From the NCBI RefSeq assembly GCF_000715075.1, contig NC_134102.1:98597766-98661765 (forward strand): DNA of 64,000 nt, read 5' to 3'. This DNA is from Nicotiana tabacum (lineage: Eukaryota; Streptophyta; Magnoliopsida; Solanales; Solanaceae). This document shows positions 22,484-34,130 of the stretch, in pieces. Each line of letters begins with the position of its first letter. Position 1 is the stretch's first letter. A program made the position numbers and the translations under genes. The notes under the pieces were generated by a model. It was not told where the DNA came from, ran no database searches, and was given only the letters and a program-made list of their open reading frames with translations.

Positions 22484-23491
22484 TCAATCTCTCCCGTTAC
22501 CCTGGATAATAGACCCGAGATACTTAAAACTCGCTCTCTTGGGGATAACTTGAGCATCAAGCTTAACCTCTACGTCTGCATCATGGGTCCCGTCACTGAA
22601 TTTGCACTTCAAGTATTCTGTCTTGGTTCTACTCAGTTTGAAACCTTTAGACTCCAAGGCTTGTCTCCAAACCTCCAACCTCACGTTAACTCCACTTCGC
22701 GTCTCGTCAATCAACACTATATCATCGGCAAATAGCATGCACCAAGGCACCTCCCATTGGATGTGTCGCGACAGTACATCCATCGCCAAGGCAAATAAAA
22801 AAGGGCTAAGAGCCGATCCTTGGTGCAACCCCATCACTACAGGAAAATGCTTTGAGTCACCACCCACAGTCCTCACTCGAGTCTTAACATCATCATACAT
22901 ATCCTTAATCACCCTAATGTACGCTACCGGAACGCCGCTAACCTCCAAACACCTCCACAGTACCTCCATCGGGACTTTATCATACGCTTTCTCAAGGTCA
23001 ATAAACACCATATGCAAATCTTTCTTCCTCTCCCTGTACTGCTCCACTAATATCCTTACCAGATGAATCCCTTCCGTAGTCGAACGCCCTGGCATGAATC
23101 CAAACTGATTCTCAGAAATAGACACGCACCTCCTCACCCTGGCCTCAACCACCATCTCCCAAACCTTCATAGTGTGACTCAACAACTTGATACCCCTATA
23201 ATTGTTGCAATTTTGGATATCACCCTTGTTCTTGTAAAGCGGAACCATCGTATTCCACCTCCATTCTTCGGGCATCTTTTTCGTCTTAAAAATAACATTA
23301 AACAGCCCAGTGAGCCACTTCGAACCTGCCCGCCTCGCGCTCTTCCATAATTCCACCGGAATTTCGTCTAGCCCCGTCTCTCTGCCCCTGCACATCTTAC
23401 GCATCGCCCCTTCCACCTCCTCTACCGTAATCCGCCTACGGTACCCAAAAATCCCGCCGACTCTCAGAGTGCTCCAACTCACCCAGCACAA
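22484..23491 (-). pseudogene. LINE reverse transcriptase domain (RTE type)
   Basis: A 335-codon frame. The fingers carry [11 protein letters not shown], the conserved [17 protein letters not shown] and [29 protein letters not shown] and [13 protein letters not shown] give the first catalytic Asp, [15 protein letters not shown] precedes the palm, and [12 protein letters not shown] is the FADD catalytic pair. [14 protein letters not shown] and FKYLGSIIQ lead into the thumb. The active site is intact, but the domain is separated from endonuclease and C-terminus by frame breaks near 23491 and 22484. Confidence 0.9.
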
Positions 23492-23923
23492 TGCTTCTAT
23501 CCCTATCCTCGTTCAACAATTTATGGAAGTATGTCTACCATCTTCTCCTAATAAGTGCCTCGTCCATCAACATTTTTGCCATCCTCGTCCTTGATGCATT
23601 TGACTTGGTCTAAGTCGCGGGTTTTCCTCTCCCTTACCTTGGCCAACCGGTACAACTTCTTGTCCCCGCCTCTGCCCCCGAGCTTATCAAACAAACGAGC
23701 AAACACCGCGTTCTTAGCCGTTGTAACTGCTAACTTCGCCTCTTTCTTTGCCTTTCTGTAACACTCCTGATAAGTCTTTTTTCCTCCTCGTTTGTACTCT
23801 CCACTAGCTTCAAATAAGCAGCTTTCTTAGCTTCCACTTTACCTTGAACCTCTCCATTCCAACACCAGTCCCCTTTATGACCCCCAGGAGAGCCCTTCGT
23901 AACCCCTAAGACCTCTCTAGCAG

Positions 23924-25003
23924 CTACCCTAATGCAATTCGCAGTCGTGAACCACATACTAGATGCGTCCCCCTACTCGTCCAGGCCCTCATAGCCAACA
24001 ACTTATCCCCTAACTCCTGAGCTTTTTCCTTGGTCAAGTTACCCCACTTGATCTTAGGTTGCCTGTACCCCACCCTCTTCCTCCTACTCATCTTGATCTC
24101 TAGGTCCATAACTAAGAGCCTATGTAGCGTCGTGAGGTGCTCACTTGGGATGACCTTGCAGTCAGTGCACATACCTTTATCGCATTTCCTGCAGAGAAGA
24201 TAATCAATCTGAGTCTTGCCCATTGAATTCCGGAAAGTGACCAGGTGCTCTTCCCTCTTCGGAAAACTCGAGTTAGCTATAACCAAATCAAAAGCTCTAG
24301 CAAAATCCAGCAGTGAATTACCTCCCTCATTCCTATCTCCAAAACTGAACCCGCCATGCACATCATCATAACCCCTAGCACTAGTTCCAATATGGCCATT
24401 GAAATCTCCGCCAATGAACAACTTCTCTGTGTGCGGGATACTACGCACCATCTCGTCCAAATCCTCCCACAATTGCTTCTTGACCTCTTGGTCCAAACCT
24501 ACCTGAGGAGCGTATGCACTAATCACGTTTACAGTAAACCTACAAACTACCAGCTTAATACTCATCAACCTATCATTTACCCTCCTAACCTCGACCACGA
24601 GCTCCCTGAGGTCCTTGTCTACTAAAATACCTACCCCATTCTTACCCCCAGCGCTTCCTGAGTACCATAGTTTAAACCCGTCTACATCTCGTGCCCTAGT
24701 ACCCTTCCATCTAGTCTCTTGAACACACGCTATGTTGATCTTCCTCTTCTGAAGAATCTTACCTAACTCTATAGACTTCCCTGTCAACGTCCCAATGTTC
24801 CAAGACCCAACTCTCAGCCTAAAGGCTTTCTTACCCTTTTCCCACCCCTGGACCCCTCCCCCAGCCCCACCCGAGGACATGACCTTACTCTTACATCGTT
24901 CACTACCGCCACTATAAACCAAAGGTATTGGGTAAACACTACCACTAAGAACAAGTAGCGGGGACGAATGACTACAAGCTACGAACCCGAGAGCTAAAAA
25001 CAA
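23924..25003 (-). pseudogene. LINE apurinic-type endonuclease domain
   Basis: A 359-codon frame with the APE-like endonuclease that nicks target DNA. Motifs seen are RVGSWNIGTLTGKSIEL with the catalytic Asn region, IACVQETRWKG with the catalytic Glu, ISAYAPQVG, IGGDFNGHIG with the Asp-Asn pair, and TQIDYLLCRK. The final His motif appears as SEHLTTLHRLLVMDL. The domain is essentially complete from residue 60 to 330. The frame ends in a shift near 23924, and another short frame (23957-23730) carries on the linker toward RT. Confidence 0.88.
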
Positions 25004-26076
25004 CTCAAAGGAGCTACTACGCGAACAGTAACGCGAGCAGGCACTAGAACAATGAATCTACCACGTCTAAGAAACTACCCCTATGCAAACACAGAATTAA
25101 AATGGATAGATGAAACCTTAAGCTTAAAATACTAGTAGAAAAGATAGAAAAAGCAAGCAATCCAATTAAAATTGCTGGCAAGGCAACAGTAAATAGATGT
25201 GCGCAAATACAATTCAAGAAAGGTGGAACCTGGATCACAGTCGGGGATGTCCGGACGCGCTTCCAAATCTGCTGAATGCTGCTGCCTCCCAAACCCGTGT
25301 GTAGGAAAGTTTCGAGGATTTGCCAATTTCACCGTAAAGGTATCTCACAGCGGCAGTCGAAAAATTTCAATTCGATAATCAGAATGAAATGGGACACATA
25401 ATCCTCTATGTTGTATTATGGTTATGTGACTTGTCGGGATGTTTGGTTTTGGGTTCAGTGAGTTTCAGAATGAAATGGGACATATAATCCCTAAGTTAGA
25501 GGCTTAAGTTGAAAGAGTTGACCGTAGTTTGATTTTTGTATAGACGACTCCGGAATGGAGTTTTGACGGTTTCAATAGCTCCGTATGGTAATTTTGGATT
25601 TAGGAGTGTGTCCGGATGTTGATTTGGAGGTCCGTATGTCGTTTTACTTGAATTGGCGAAAGTTAGAAAATTGAAGGTTTGGAAGGTTGTGAAATTTGAT
25701 CGGGAGTTGAATTTAGTTATATCGGGATCAGATTCCAATTTCGGAAGTTCGCATAGGTTCGTCATGTAATTTATAACCTGTGTGAAAAATTTGAGGTCGA
25801 TCGGAGTTGTTTTGGTATGAATCGACATTAGTTTTGGAATTCGGATGTTCATAGTTTCCATAGGCTTGAATTGGGTTGTGATTCGTTGAATCAATGTTGT
25901 TTGATGTGATTTTTGGCCTCGAGTGGGTCCGTTATGTATTTTGGAACTTATTGGTATATTCGGACGGGGTCCCGTGGGCTCCGGGTGTGATTCAGATTGA
26001 ATCCGAAACAAATTTGGACTTGTGTGATTGCTGAAGCTTGGCTGTGTCTGGTGCAATCACACTTGTTCACTTTGGG

Positions 26077-26311
26077 CCGCAGGTGCGACCCTCGAGCTGC
26101 AGAACTTAATTTGGTCTTGCCCAGCTGGGACCGCAGGTGCGGTCAATGGCGAGCAGAAGCGAATGCGCAGATGCGACCGACCTTCCGCAGATGCGGTTGC
26201 GCAAATGCACTTATGGGTTCTGCAGGTGCGATCCTTCAGAGCCTAAGTTGGAACCGCACCTGCGATGGAAATTCCGCAGGTGCGGTGTGCGACCCCATGC
26301 CCGCAGAAGTG
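26077..26311 (+). repeat. Palindromic word array in LTR-X
   Basis: About nine words of the form CCGCAGGTGCGG, CGCAGATGCG and CCGCACCTGCG in 235 bp. The core differs from the AT-rich core of LTRs A and B, but the CGCA-N2-TGCG frame is the same. It ends 113 nt before the donor-like site. Confidence 0.78.
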
Positions 26312-26901
26312 ACATCACTGGGCAGAAATAAGGGTCTTCTAGGGTTTGATCTCATTTTTATTTTTGGACGCAGAGAGCTCGATTTGCGGTGATGTTTCGA
26401 AAGTTTTCAAGGAAATCATCGGGGTAAGAGATTCTAACTCGGTTTTGGCTATATTTCATGAATCCATTGTTATTTTCATCATTTAATTAGTGATTTGAGT
26501 TGAAAATTTGGAAAAAATTATGAAAGCTTCTTAGACTAAATTTTGCGGATTTGAAAGGCGATTTGAGTAATTTTTGTATGGTTGAACTCGTTATCGAATG
26601 AGTGTTCGAATTTTGTAATTTTGGTCGAATTTTGATACGCGGGCCCGAGAGTTGACTTTTTATTTCACTTTAAAGATCGTAACTTTATTGTTCGAAATAG
26701 TTTCCTGTAGTTTATATTTATGGTATGAAGTTGTTTTGGCTATATTCGAGCCATTCAGAGTTTAATAATCGAGGGAAAGGCTTACTAGTGGATTGAGTTA
26801 ACGTGTTTTGAGGTAAGTGTCTTACCTAACTTTGCGAGAGGGGGAGGGGGGATTACCCCTTAGGATTGGTGTTGTTTTGTGTTAATTGTGATGTGTGGAA
26901 G

Positions 26902-26933
26902 CTGTGTACGTAAGGTGACGAGTGTGTACACGG
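26902..26933 (+). other. Stem-loop in LTR-X, 8-bp stem and 16-nt loop
   Basis: Arms CTGTGTAC (26902-26909) and GTACACGG (26926-26933), with one G-T pair. The loop GTAAGGTGACGAGTGT has the same last twelve bases as LTRs A and B. Confidence 0.8.
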
Positions 26934-28298
26934 GCTAAATTTGGTAATTGATCGGTTCTAGCTATGTAGATTCTTTTCATGCCTTTAATTGAGTTACCAT
27001 AATATGCTATATTTATCATCTTTAGTCGATCTTCACATGTTTTACTTTCCTTACCTCTTACTTGGTATTTGCCTTTACATGCCTAGTTGAAATTATAATT
27101 TCCTCTATTCCTTATTAATTATTTAACCGTTGAGCTCCTTACTTGAAATTGTTATTCTTGGAATATCTTGTTGTTGAAATTGATATTGAGTTATAAAGGT
27201 CGTGATTCACATCGAGGCAAAGTTGTTAAATTGTGAAATACTATTCTTGTTGAGTTATTCACTTCCAGTTGCTATTGTTGAGACTCTTGTGCATATTGTG
27301 GTTGAATCATGGGCTATTTATTGTGGAAACACCATTATTGTTGACTTCAGGTGTAATTTGTGATACATTATGATATAGATACGCATGTGGTGGTATAAGG
27401 ATTGGGGTTGAAACGCATGTGGTGAGATAAGGTGGGCTTGATACGCGTGTTGCTAGTAGGGGAACTGCTTGAAGCCACGCAGTGTGATAAGGTGGGCTAA
27501 AACACGGAAAGCTATTTCGGGAAAAATAATTTTCAAAACTAAATGCAAGGCTCCCGCTGTGATATAAGGAAAGATTGTGAATCGTTTTGTGATTTGAGAC
27601 TACGAGGCAATATCTCGGTAGTGATTCTTGTTGATACATTTCTATTACTGTACTTGTGTTTTGGTTACTTGTTTCCTTGACATATCATTCCTTGTTTTCT
27701 TCCGTGATGCATTATTGCCTTAGTTCAGTATAGCTAATCTTGGTATAATTCTTTATTGTTTCATTTCCTTTGTTATCATTGTTACACTGTTATATACCGG
27801 TTTGGTTTCTTATTTATTTCAGTAGGGCCTTGACCTGACCTCGTCACTACTTTACCGAGGTTGGGCTTGGTACTTACTGGGTACCGTTGTGATGTACTCA
27901 TGCTATGTTTTTACACATCTTTTTTGTGCAGATCTAGGTACCTCCTACCAGTACATGCACTAGTGAGACGAGGTCAGCTTCAGAGACTTTAAGGTATACC
28001 TGCCGGCATCCGCAGGCCTCAGAGTCACCCTTTATCTAGTCTACTTCATTTTCTTTCCCTTTTATAGACATTGTTGTATAGGGATGATCAGTACTTATTC
28101 GTAGAGCTTGTGACTTGTTTATCACCGAATTTTGGGAAGTTTGTTATGCTAAATTGCGAAATTTCTTTTATGATAGTTGTTGAGTAATTGAGAGTTTTAT
28201 CATTATTTCAGTCATATTTCGCATGTATATTAGGCTTACCTAGTCTTAGAGATTAGGTACCATCACAACATCATACGGAGAAAAATTAGGGTCGTGAA

Positions 28299-28862
28299 AA
28301 CTATAATTTTAATAACTCACTTGAGATACATTATATTTATGTTAGGCTTACCAGTTCATTGACCAGTTAGCTAAACAGATCAGTAAAAAGTTCTTTAAGC
28401 ATATAAAAACATGTCATAATAAATCTCATCCAAAATCTAGAACATGCACAGAGAAGGCATGTTTGCAGGCATTTTTTTTTTATCAAGAACTACTAAAAAA
28501 AAAGAAGATCAGAAAAAAGACCAAACACCGAATACATAACGCATCACCTTTTGTTAATATATAAATAGTTATGTAATACCTGTTGTAACTAACGTGACAC
28601 TTTAAGCACCCCTTAATGTGATGCTAACAATATCTTTTTTGATCAAATTGTATGTAAATAGGCATCTACCAATTAGCATGCAATATTTTCTACTCGATTC
28701 TACACTTACAATATCAATTTTCTTATATCTACAATTAGAAATCATACAAAGTTAAATAATGTTGGGCTCGTGCTGGCACGGGCAGCCCCACCTAGTATAC
28801 TCTTATTCTCTCATTTTTCTCTTTACCATCCCATTTTCTCATTATTCCACCAAATTACTAAC
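28299..28862. other. AT-rich stretch with a Helitron-like 3' end
   Basis: No gene. Near 28761-28796 a GC-rich hairpin (GGGCTCGTGC paired with GCACGGGCAGCCC, one bulge) is followed after three bases by CTAG and a T. This is the layout of a Helitron 3' terminus (hairpin then CTRR inserted next to T). The matching 5' TC end was not located. Confidence 0.4.
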
Positions 28863-28981
28863 CTATGTTGCTCGAGCTTTTCGAAAATAATGCCGGGTGC
28901 GTGTCCGATCCTCCAAAAATAGTGTACTTTTAGAGGATCCGATATGGGTACGACAACATTTTGAAAAGTTCGCGCAACATA
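28863..28981. mobile_element. MITE with 9-bp target duplication
   Basis: A 119-bp foldback element. The ends CTATGTTGCTCG and CGCGCAACATA are inverted, and the inner part is also self-complementary around TCCAAAAATAGTG. Flanks ATTACTAAC (28854-28862) and ATCACTAAC (28982-28990) form a 9-bp duplication with one mismatch, as expected for a Mutator-type MITE. A second copy is in the ferrochelatase intron at 38749-38868. Confidence 0.85.
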
Positions 28982-28990
28982 ATCACTAAC

Positions 28991-29788
28991 AACTCTTTCC
29001 TAGTACAAAAACAAGACAATTCCCTAATCATCCTCCTATTCTCATTCAAAATTTTGATGCTCATCTTTTTTTCAAGATATCCAACCATTGAAACATTTAT
29101 TCAATCTTTCCCTACAAATTCAAGAGAGACCACATACAAGGAAGATGAGAGATTGATTCAGTATTACACAAACCATAACAACAATAAGAAGAGGAGCAGC
29201 TTTTAGATATTGGGTTTGTTTCTATACTATACATTATTGTTCTATTGTTCTACACAAATCACATTCTTTCGCACAAATAGTTCCTTTTAAATGAAGTTTT
29301 TTCACTTTTTATTTTATTTTATGTTAATCCATCTGTCCTTCTTCTCTTATTCAATTTTATTGCTTACATCCTTCACAATGCTATAATTGATCGATATGCT
29401 CACATTTAAACTGTGAAATTCTATTTAATTGGCAATTTATCCTGGCATCTATACTATTGGCCGCCTATTTATTCTTTGAACAAAAGCAATAGCAGTGGTC
29501 AAATTGTTTTTCCTGGAATGTAGTTCAAATTTATTAGTTACGGTAAAATATTAACATGAATCTTACAACATAAAAGCTCAACAAATGCGAGAAACTAAAG
29601 GGAGCAAAAGGATTCTACAACGGCTTGAGGAGCCCTTAAGATGATGATTTGTACAATATTTGGCTGATTCATGAAATGAATGATTATTCCATTCCATTTG
29701 ATAGATATTTGTATCATCGTATGCACTTTAATTTGATATGTATAACAGTACCATTTCATATCATATTCTCCTTTTAAAATTTTATGCA
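28991..29788. other. AT-rich stretch, nothing recognised
   Basis: No gene or bounded element is supported. An 81-codon frame at 28961-29206 starts inside the MITE and shows no family resemblance. Confidence 0.5.
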
Positions 29789-32009
29789 TTATCTTTATAT
29801 GAATATGTTTGATTCATAATAGCAATTACAAAATGCTCTTCCTATCAAAAAGAGTTCAAAAAGTCCATATTTTCACTACAAACAAATCCATGTATACATA
29901 TATAGTTTTGCTCATCTGATAATTATTTATATTTGGATAATAATAATATTTAGAATTCTAATATATTCAATCCTTCAAAAACCTTATATTATATTGTCTA
30001 ATGACGTATTTTATGTAGCAATTTTATTTGTTGCGTTACAATGCATTTCTGCATGTTTTGTCCCTAATGAGCATAAAGATTTACACATATAAAATAATGC
30101 ATTCTTATAGAGCTCTAATTAAATATATACTAATAATATAATTCACCATATGCTTATATCTTCACGATAAAAATTGTCTTACATCATACATGATTTCTAG
30201 TTCTACAATGGATAAACATATTATAAATCATCGACGTCAAACTTTCTTGAATAATTATTTGGTAAATTATTTATGCGAAATTAAATAATTTTATTACTTT
30301 ATTATTCTTTGCAATATTATAACTATATTCGACTTTTGTTAAAGATGTAAATAAACAACATGAAGCTTCCATGGATGAGATGTATACAAGAATCACACAA
30401 ATGCGGATATAATATTTGAAATATGAATAAGTACACGTTAGAAACAAAATATTTAAAGGAGCATTATCAGATAAATCATACAAAGAATGCCTGTGAATAT
30501 AATTGTGTATATACGAATATTATGTTATTGCATTTACAAAATTTAAGTTTACATTATTACAAATAAATGTTATAACTGACATTTTTCACTATCAATGACT
30601 GTTTACCTCCGATTTATTTGATGTTGAAATTGATGAACTTCGTTTTTCATTTTCTTCATATTTAATATCCAACATGAGAATATGACTACAAAATTATAGC
30701 TTGTTTTATCGATCGCGCGAAGCACGGTCAGATTTTCTAGGTAATACATTCATGTGTGATGTGTCCTTTGGTTGGGGTTTGATGAGATTTAATTCCTACA
30801 TTAAATCCACCATTATTTTATACCATATTTGGTTATTTACTTTTGTTTCTCTCATAAGAATGTGAGTATTAATGATATACGATGTAGCTGCAAACAAACG
30901 TGATAAGCTTATCCCAAACTTTAAACCATGTTTTTAACTTGATAAATTACATTATCAGATTATACGGTTTACTACAAAATAAAAATCTTCAAAACTAGGC
31001 ATAGTTGTAGCGCAATAACCTAAAAATATGACCATGAACAAAAAAAAAAGTACTTGTCGTTTCAAATTAAGGGTAGAAACCTGAGCAAATTAAGTTGTTA
31101 ATCAACAAAATGTATCCAGAGACTATAGATTGAGATAAAAAGATACAAAAAAGGAAGAGAGCAAACAAACCAAAATGTTGGACGAAAGAAGAAAAAGTAT
31201 GGAGTAAAGAAGCAGAAGTATAAAATAGAATTATGGAATAATAAAAAAGGGCATAATTGAAAATAAAAATAGAAAACAATCTCACCACATCAAATCGGTT
31301 GTTTCGTAAAATGAGATTTTTTATTGTTTCGGAACAATGAATTGAACAATATAATAAAATCAACTTTAAATAAAGAACCAACTAAAATATTATTTTAAAA
31401 TAATAATACAATATAATACAATGTGTAACAACCATCCAAACAAGTTGTAAGGTATCGTAACGTAAGAATTAATATTGCATGGATTAAAATATGTGCTTTT
31501 ACTTAAAAAAAATTATTTAATACAATCAAAATTATTTAGTCATTATAGTTAGTTCAATCCATGTGTCATGCATCCCATATTCTTAGTCAACTTTTTATCC
31601 CATTTAACGTAATATGAAGATGTCATTTATGCCGCAACAAAAATTACAACCACTTAAGGGTAATTTGGTAGGAGATATTAAAAAAAAACAATGCAAGCAT
31701 TAGCTTTGTGCATTACGAATTTCTTGTTTGGTATGTTTTCTCACATATGTATAGTTAATACTTGTATTAATTACAATAACAACAACAACAACAACCACTC
31801 TGAGGTAGAGAGGCTATTTCCGATAGACCTCGGCTCTCTTCCCTCTAAGAACTCCCCACATTGCTCTTGGGGTGACTCGAACTCACAACCTCTTAGTTGG
31901 AAGTGGATGGTGCTAGCCACTAGAGCAACCACTCTTGTCCTAATACTTGTATTAATTATACATCCTATTTGATATTATCTTATGTATAACAAATACATAG
32001 CAAATCATG
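29789..32009. repeat. Duplicated segment, copy 1 (2.2 kb)
   Basis: Starts ATTATCTTTATATGAATATG and matches copy 2 (34131-35226) along its length, with two differences. About 0.92 kb (30448-31366) is absent from copy 2, and a SINE (31774-31940) is absent from copy 2. Inside the extra 0.92 kb, near 30713-30743, GCGCGAAGCAC and a downstream TTTTCTAG resemble another Helitron 3' end. No coding sequence is seen. Confidence 0.85.
31774..31940 (-). mobile_element. TS-type SINE with 18-bp target duplication
   Basis: A tRNA-derived SINE on the minus strand. The polymerase III box A region reads GCTCTAGTGGCTAGC and box B GAGTTCGAGTC; the 3' end is (GTT)n. The flanks TAATACTTGTATTAATTA at 31756-31773 and 31941-31958 are identical. 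The stretch at 31801-31836 (GAGGTAGAGAGGCTATTTCC and GATAGACC) is shared with the 3' tails of both RTE LINEs in the window. Confidence 0.93.
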
Positions 32010-32132
32010 GAGTTTTTGGATAATATTGTCCCTTATCTTTGAGGGTAGGTCTATTTTGGTCCCTCAAATATAGCCTTGAGCATATTTAGTCACTTAAGTA
32101 TGCTAAAGTGGAGCACTTTTAGTCTCACTAAC

Positions 32133-32860
32133 ACAATATGTTCAAAAACTAATGGTGTTACCCAATACTGATTCATGAAGCAAATCTTCTGCTCTGAAGC
32201 AAAACGTTACCTCTCCTTTTATTGGATACCGCAAATTATCACTGTAATTTCTCATATTTAGATAATGTCTTCTAAAATTTTGACCTTGAAAATATCCCCT
32301 TTTGTGCCAGTTTTCAATGAGAAAATGACAATGTATAGCCGTTGTAAAAAAAATAACCGAAAAATATATAAAATTTGTATATATATACATTTTGTATGTT
32401 AATATACAAAAATTATACAAATTTTATATACTTTTTTCGCTACCAGATGTAAATAGTTTCTGCCACGGGCTAAAAGTGACAATATAACTTGGTTATTCGT
32501 TTGCTTCAATAATATGCCTAGAAGTGATCCTCGCAGCTCTATTTTTTTCAAATTTTAACTATTCTTTTTGGAAAACTCAATTGAAAATTTTAAATGTATA
32601 TATATACAAAAATATATATATACAAATTTTATATATTTTTTCTGCTATTATTTTTACAGCGGTTATAAAATATTATTTTCTCATTAAAAACTGGCACAAA
32701 AGGGGATATTTTCAAGGTCAAAATTTTAGAAAACATTATCTAAAAATGAGGAATTAAAGTGATAATTTGTGTTATCCAATAAAAGGAGAGGAAATATTTT
32801 GCTTCAGAGCAGAAGATTTTCAGAGTTGGGTAACACCGTTAGTTTTTTAACATATTATGC
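32133..32860. mobile_element. Foldback element, 0.73 kb
   Basis: Two inverted arms of about 300 bp (about 32133-32450 and 32560-32860) flank an AT-rich centre. Arm sequence includes GGTGTTACCCAA, CTTCTGCTCTGAAGCAAA, CTCTCCTTTTATTGGAT, TTGACCTTGAAAATATCCCC and GTGCCAGTTTT, each present in reverse complement in the other arm. Open frames lying in each arm are mirror images and not genes. No clear target-site duplication was found. The stretch 32028-32132 (GTCCCTTATCTTTGAGGG onward) is another repeat-like piece. Confidence 0.8.
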
Positions 32861-32867
32861 CCAACTA

Positions 32868-34130
32868 TGCCTTGTAAAAAGGATTAAGCGGTCGCTGCAA
32901 ATATAATCCAGTTCAAATACGGAGTCGAATCCCACATGGAACTAACCTATTTACTATAACTTTTAACAATGCTAATGATAAGCTCAAATAACTTCCGGAT
33001 GCAAGATTTTTAATGGAGTATAAGTGGAATTTATTTATCTAATGATAAATGACACAAAATTAGCAATAATCAAGAATAAGGTTGAATTCAACAGTAAAAA
33101 GGATCTAGGCCTATTGATTTTCCCAATTGCCGGACTAATTCCTGACACGTTAGATATAATCTCGCCGTAATACTCAATGAGGATTATGAGTTCCAGGCTA
33201 CCGTAATTATCTCTCGATCAATTACGATAATTTACTAGAAGCATTCTCTCGAACTACTCTAGTTAACAAGTTATGCAACTCGGAATTATCCCACCAAAGC
33301 TTCGCTATCTCTAACCCCGCTTTTAAATTCAAGTAATTAATCTCTTAACTTAGCCGAAAGTGGTGTTGTTCAACAACAATCTAACCAAGTGTTCTTTCTC
33401 AAGCAACACAAGGTAACTAGACACGATTAATCAAGGGCTCTTTCAATTAATCACAACCCAACACATAGTTGAATAATCATAGAATAAGAACGGCTCAATT
33501 ATATCTAAACATAGTCAAAACTTCATCCAACAATTGGTTCCATCAACCCTAGATGATGGATTTAGCTACTCATACTAATGGATAAAAATTCACTATAACA
33601 ATTCATAATCAACAATGAAAGTAAGAAGAAGAAGAAGATGAAAACTCTTAGGAAATTCTCCGTCTTTTTTTTCCTCTTGTTCTTGCCTCCAAAAATCTCC
33701 TAAAAACAGCCCTCCTTCTCTTCTGGGCGAATTAGGCTTCATATAGGTTTAGGTTAGTCGCCTTAGAAATTACATAATTGCCCCTGAGTTGTTGGCCTCC
33801 GTTCGCCCGTCCGCGACCGCGGATTCGACCGTCAGTGTTCTGCCTCCAATGCGCGGTCCAATTCGCGGTCAACTCCGCAGTCGCGCACCTGGAGGGGACC
33901 TCCCCGCTTGCTTTTCTCGATCCTTTTCAATCGGGCTAACCTTCGATTGGCTTTCCACATTCCATATTGACTCCAAAACACTCTTTAGCTTCCTCCTAGC
34001 TCGGAGTGGCTCCTGCAAAGCATAAAATTCTTAATTAGAGCATTTTGTTATCTTTTAACATTCAAATATCACTAAAGTAAATTAGAGTATAAATAGTGTC
34101 TAAATTGCATAAATATAGCCTACTATCAAT
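32868..34130. repeat. LTR-like segment, unclassified
   Basis: The right edge ends CTACTATCA exactly where duplicated copy 2 begins, and read on the minus strand it starts TGATAGTAGGC, as an LTR would. It contains an (AAG)n stretch near 33625 and, at 33795-33890, GC-rich palindromic words such as CCGCGACCGCGG and CGCAGTCGCG, echoing the word arrays of LTRs A, B and X. A 78-codon frame over this array is not convincing. No partner LTR or internal domain is seen and the left edge is uncertain. Confidence 0.45.

Larger units (their letters stand above)
21655..25370 (-). mobile_element. RTE-clade LINE, near full length, broken
   Basis: A minus-strand non-LTR retrotransposon with endonuclease, reverse transcriptase and C-terminal region in order, ending at about 21655 with GGTAGAGAGG-containing tail sequence and a T/GTT-rich end. 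The 5' limit is approximate. The 3' tail (about 80 nt with CGCAGACCTTACCCCTACC and TAGACCCTCGGCTC) is the same as in the second LINE at 44800 and is partly shared with the SINE at 31774-31940. Frameshifts separate the domains, so it cannot move by itself. Confidence 0.88.
25379..28298 (+). repeat. LTR-X, long plus-strand copy
   Basis: A 2.9-kb segment that repeats the 19130-19590 sequence and continues to GGGTCGTGA at about 28298, where LTRs of this class end. In order it has a word array (26077-26311), a donor-like site (26424), a stem-loop (26902-26933), ATACGCATGTGGTG-type repeats (27380-27500), a conserved block (27838-27930) and an acceptor-like site (27931). Its start is irregular: about 87 bp beginning CAGAATGAAATGGGACA occur twice, at 25379 and 25466. 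No internal region follows, so it is a solo or truncated LTR. Open frames over the array are not genes. Confidence 0.75.

Noticed and set aside
25997..26392. 131-codon open frame with Cys and Arg-rich peptide
   Set aside because: It reads across the palindromic word array of LTR-X and shifts frame with word count; no domain.
33789..34025. 78-codon GC-rich open frame
   Set aside because: It overlaps a GC-rich palindromic word array of the LTR-like segment and has no family resemblance.
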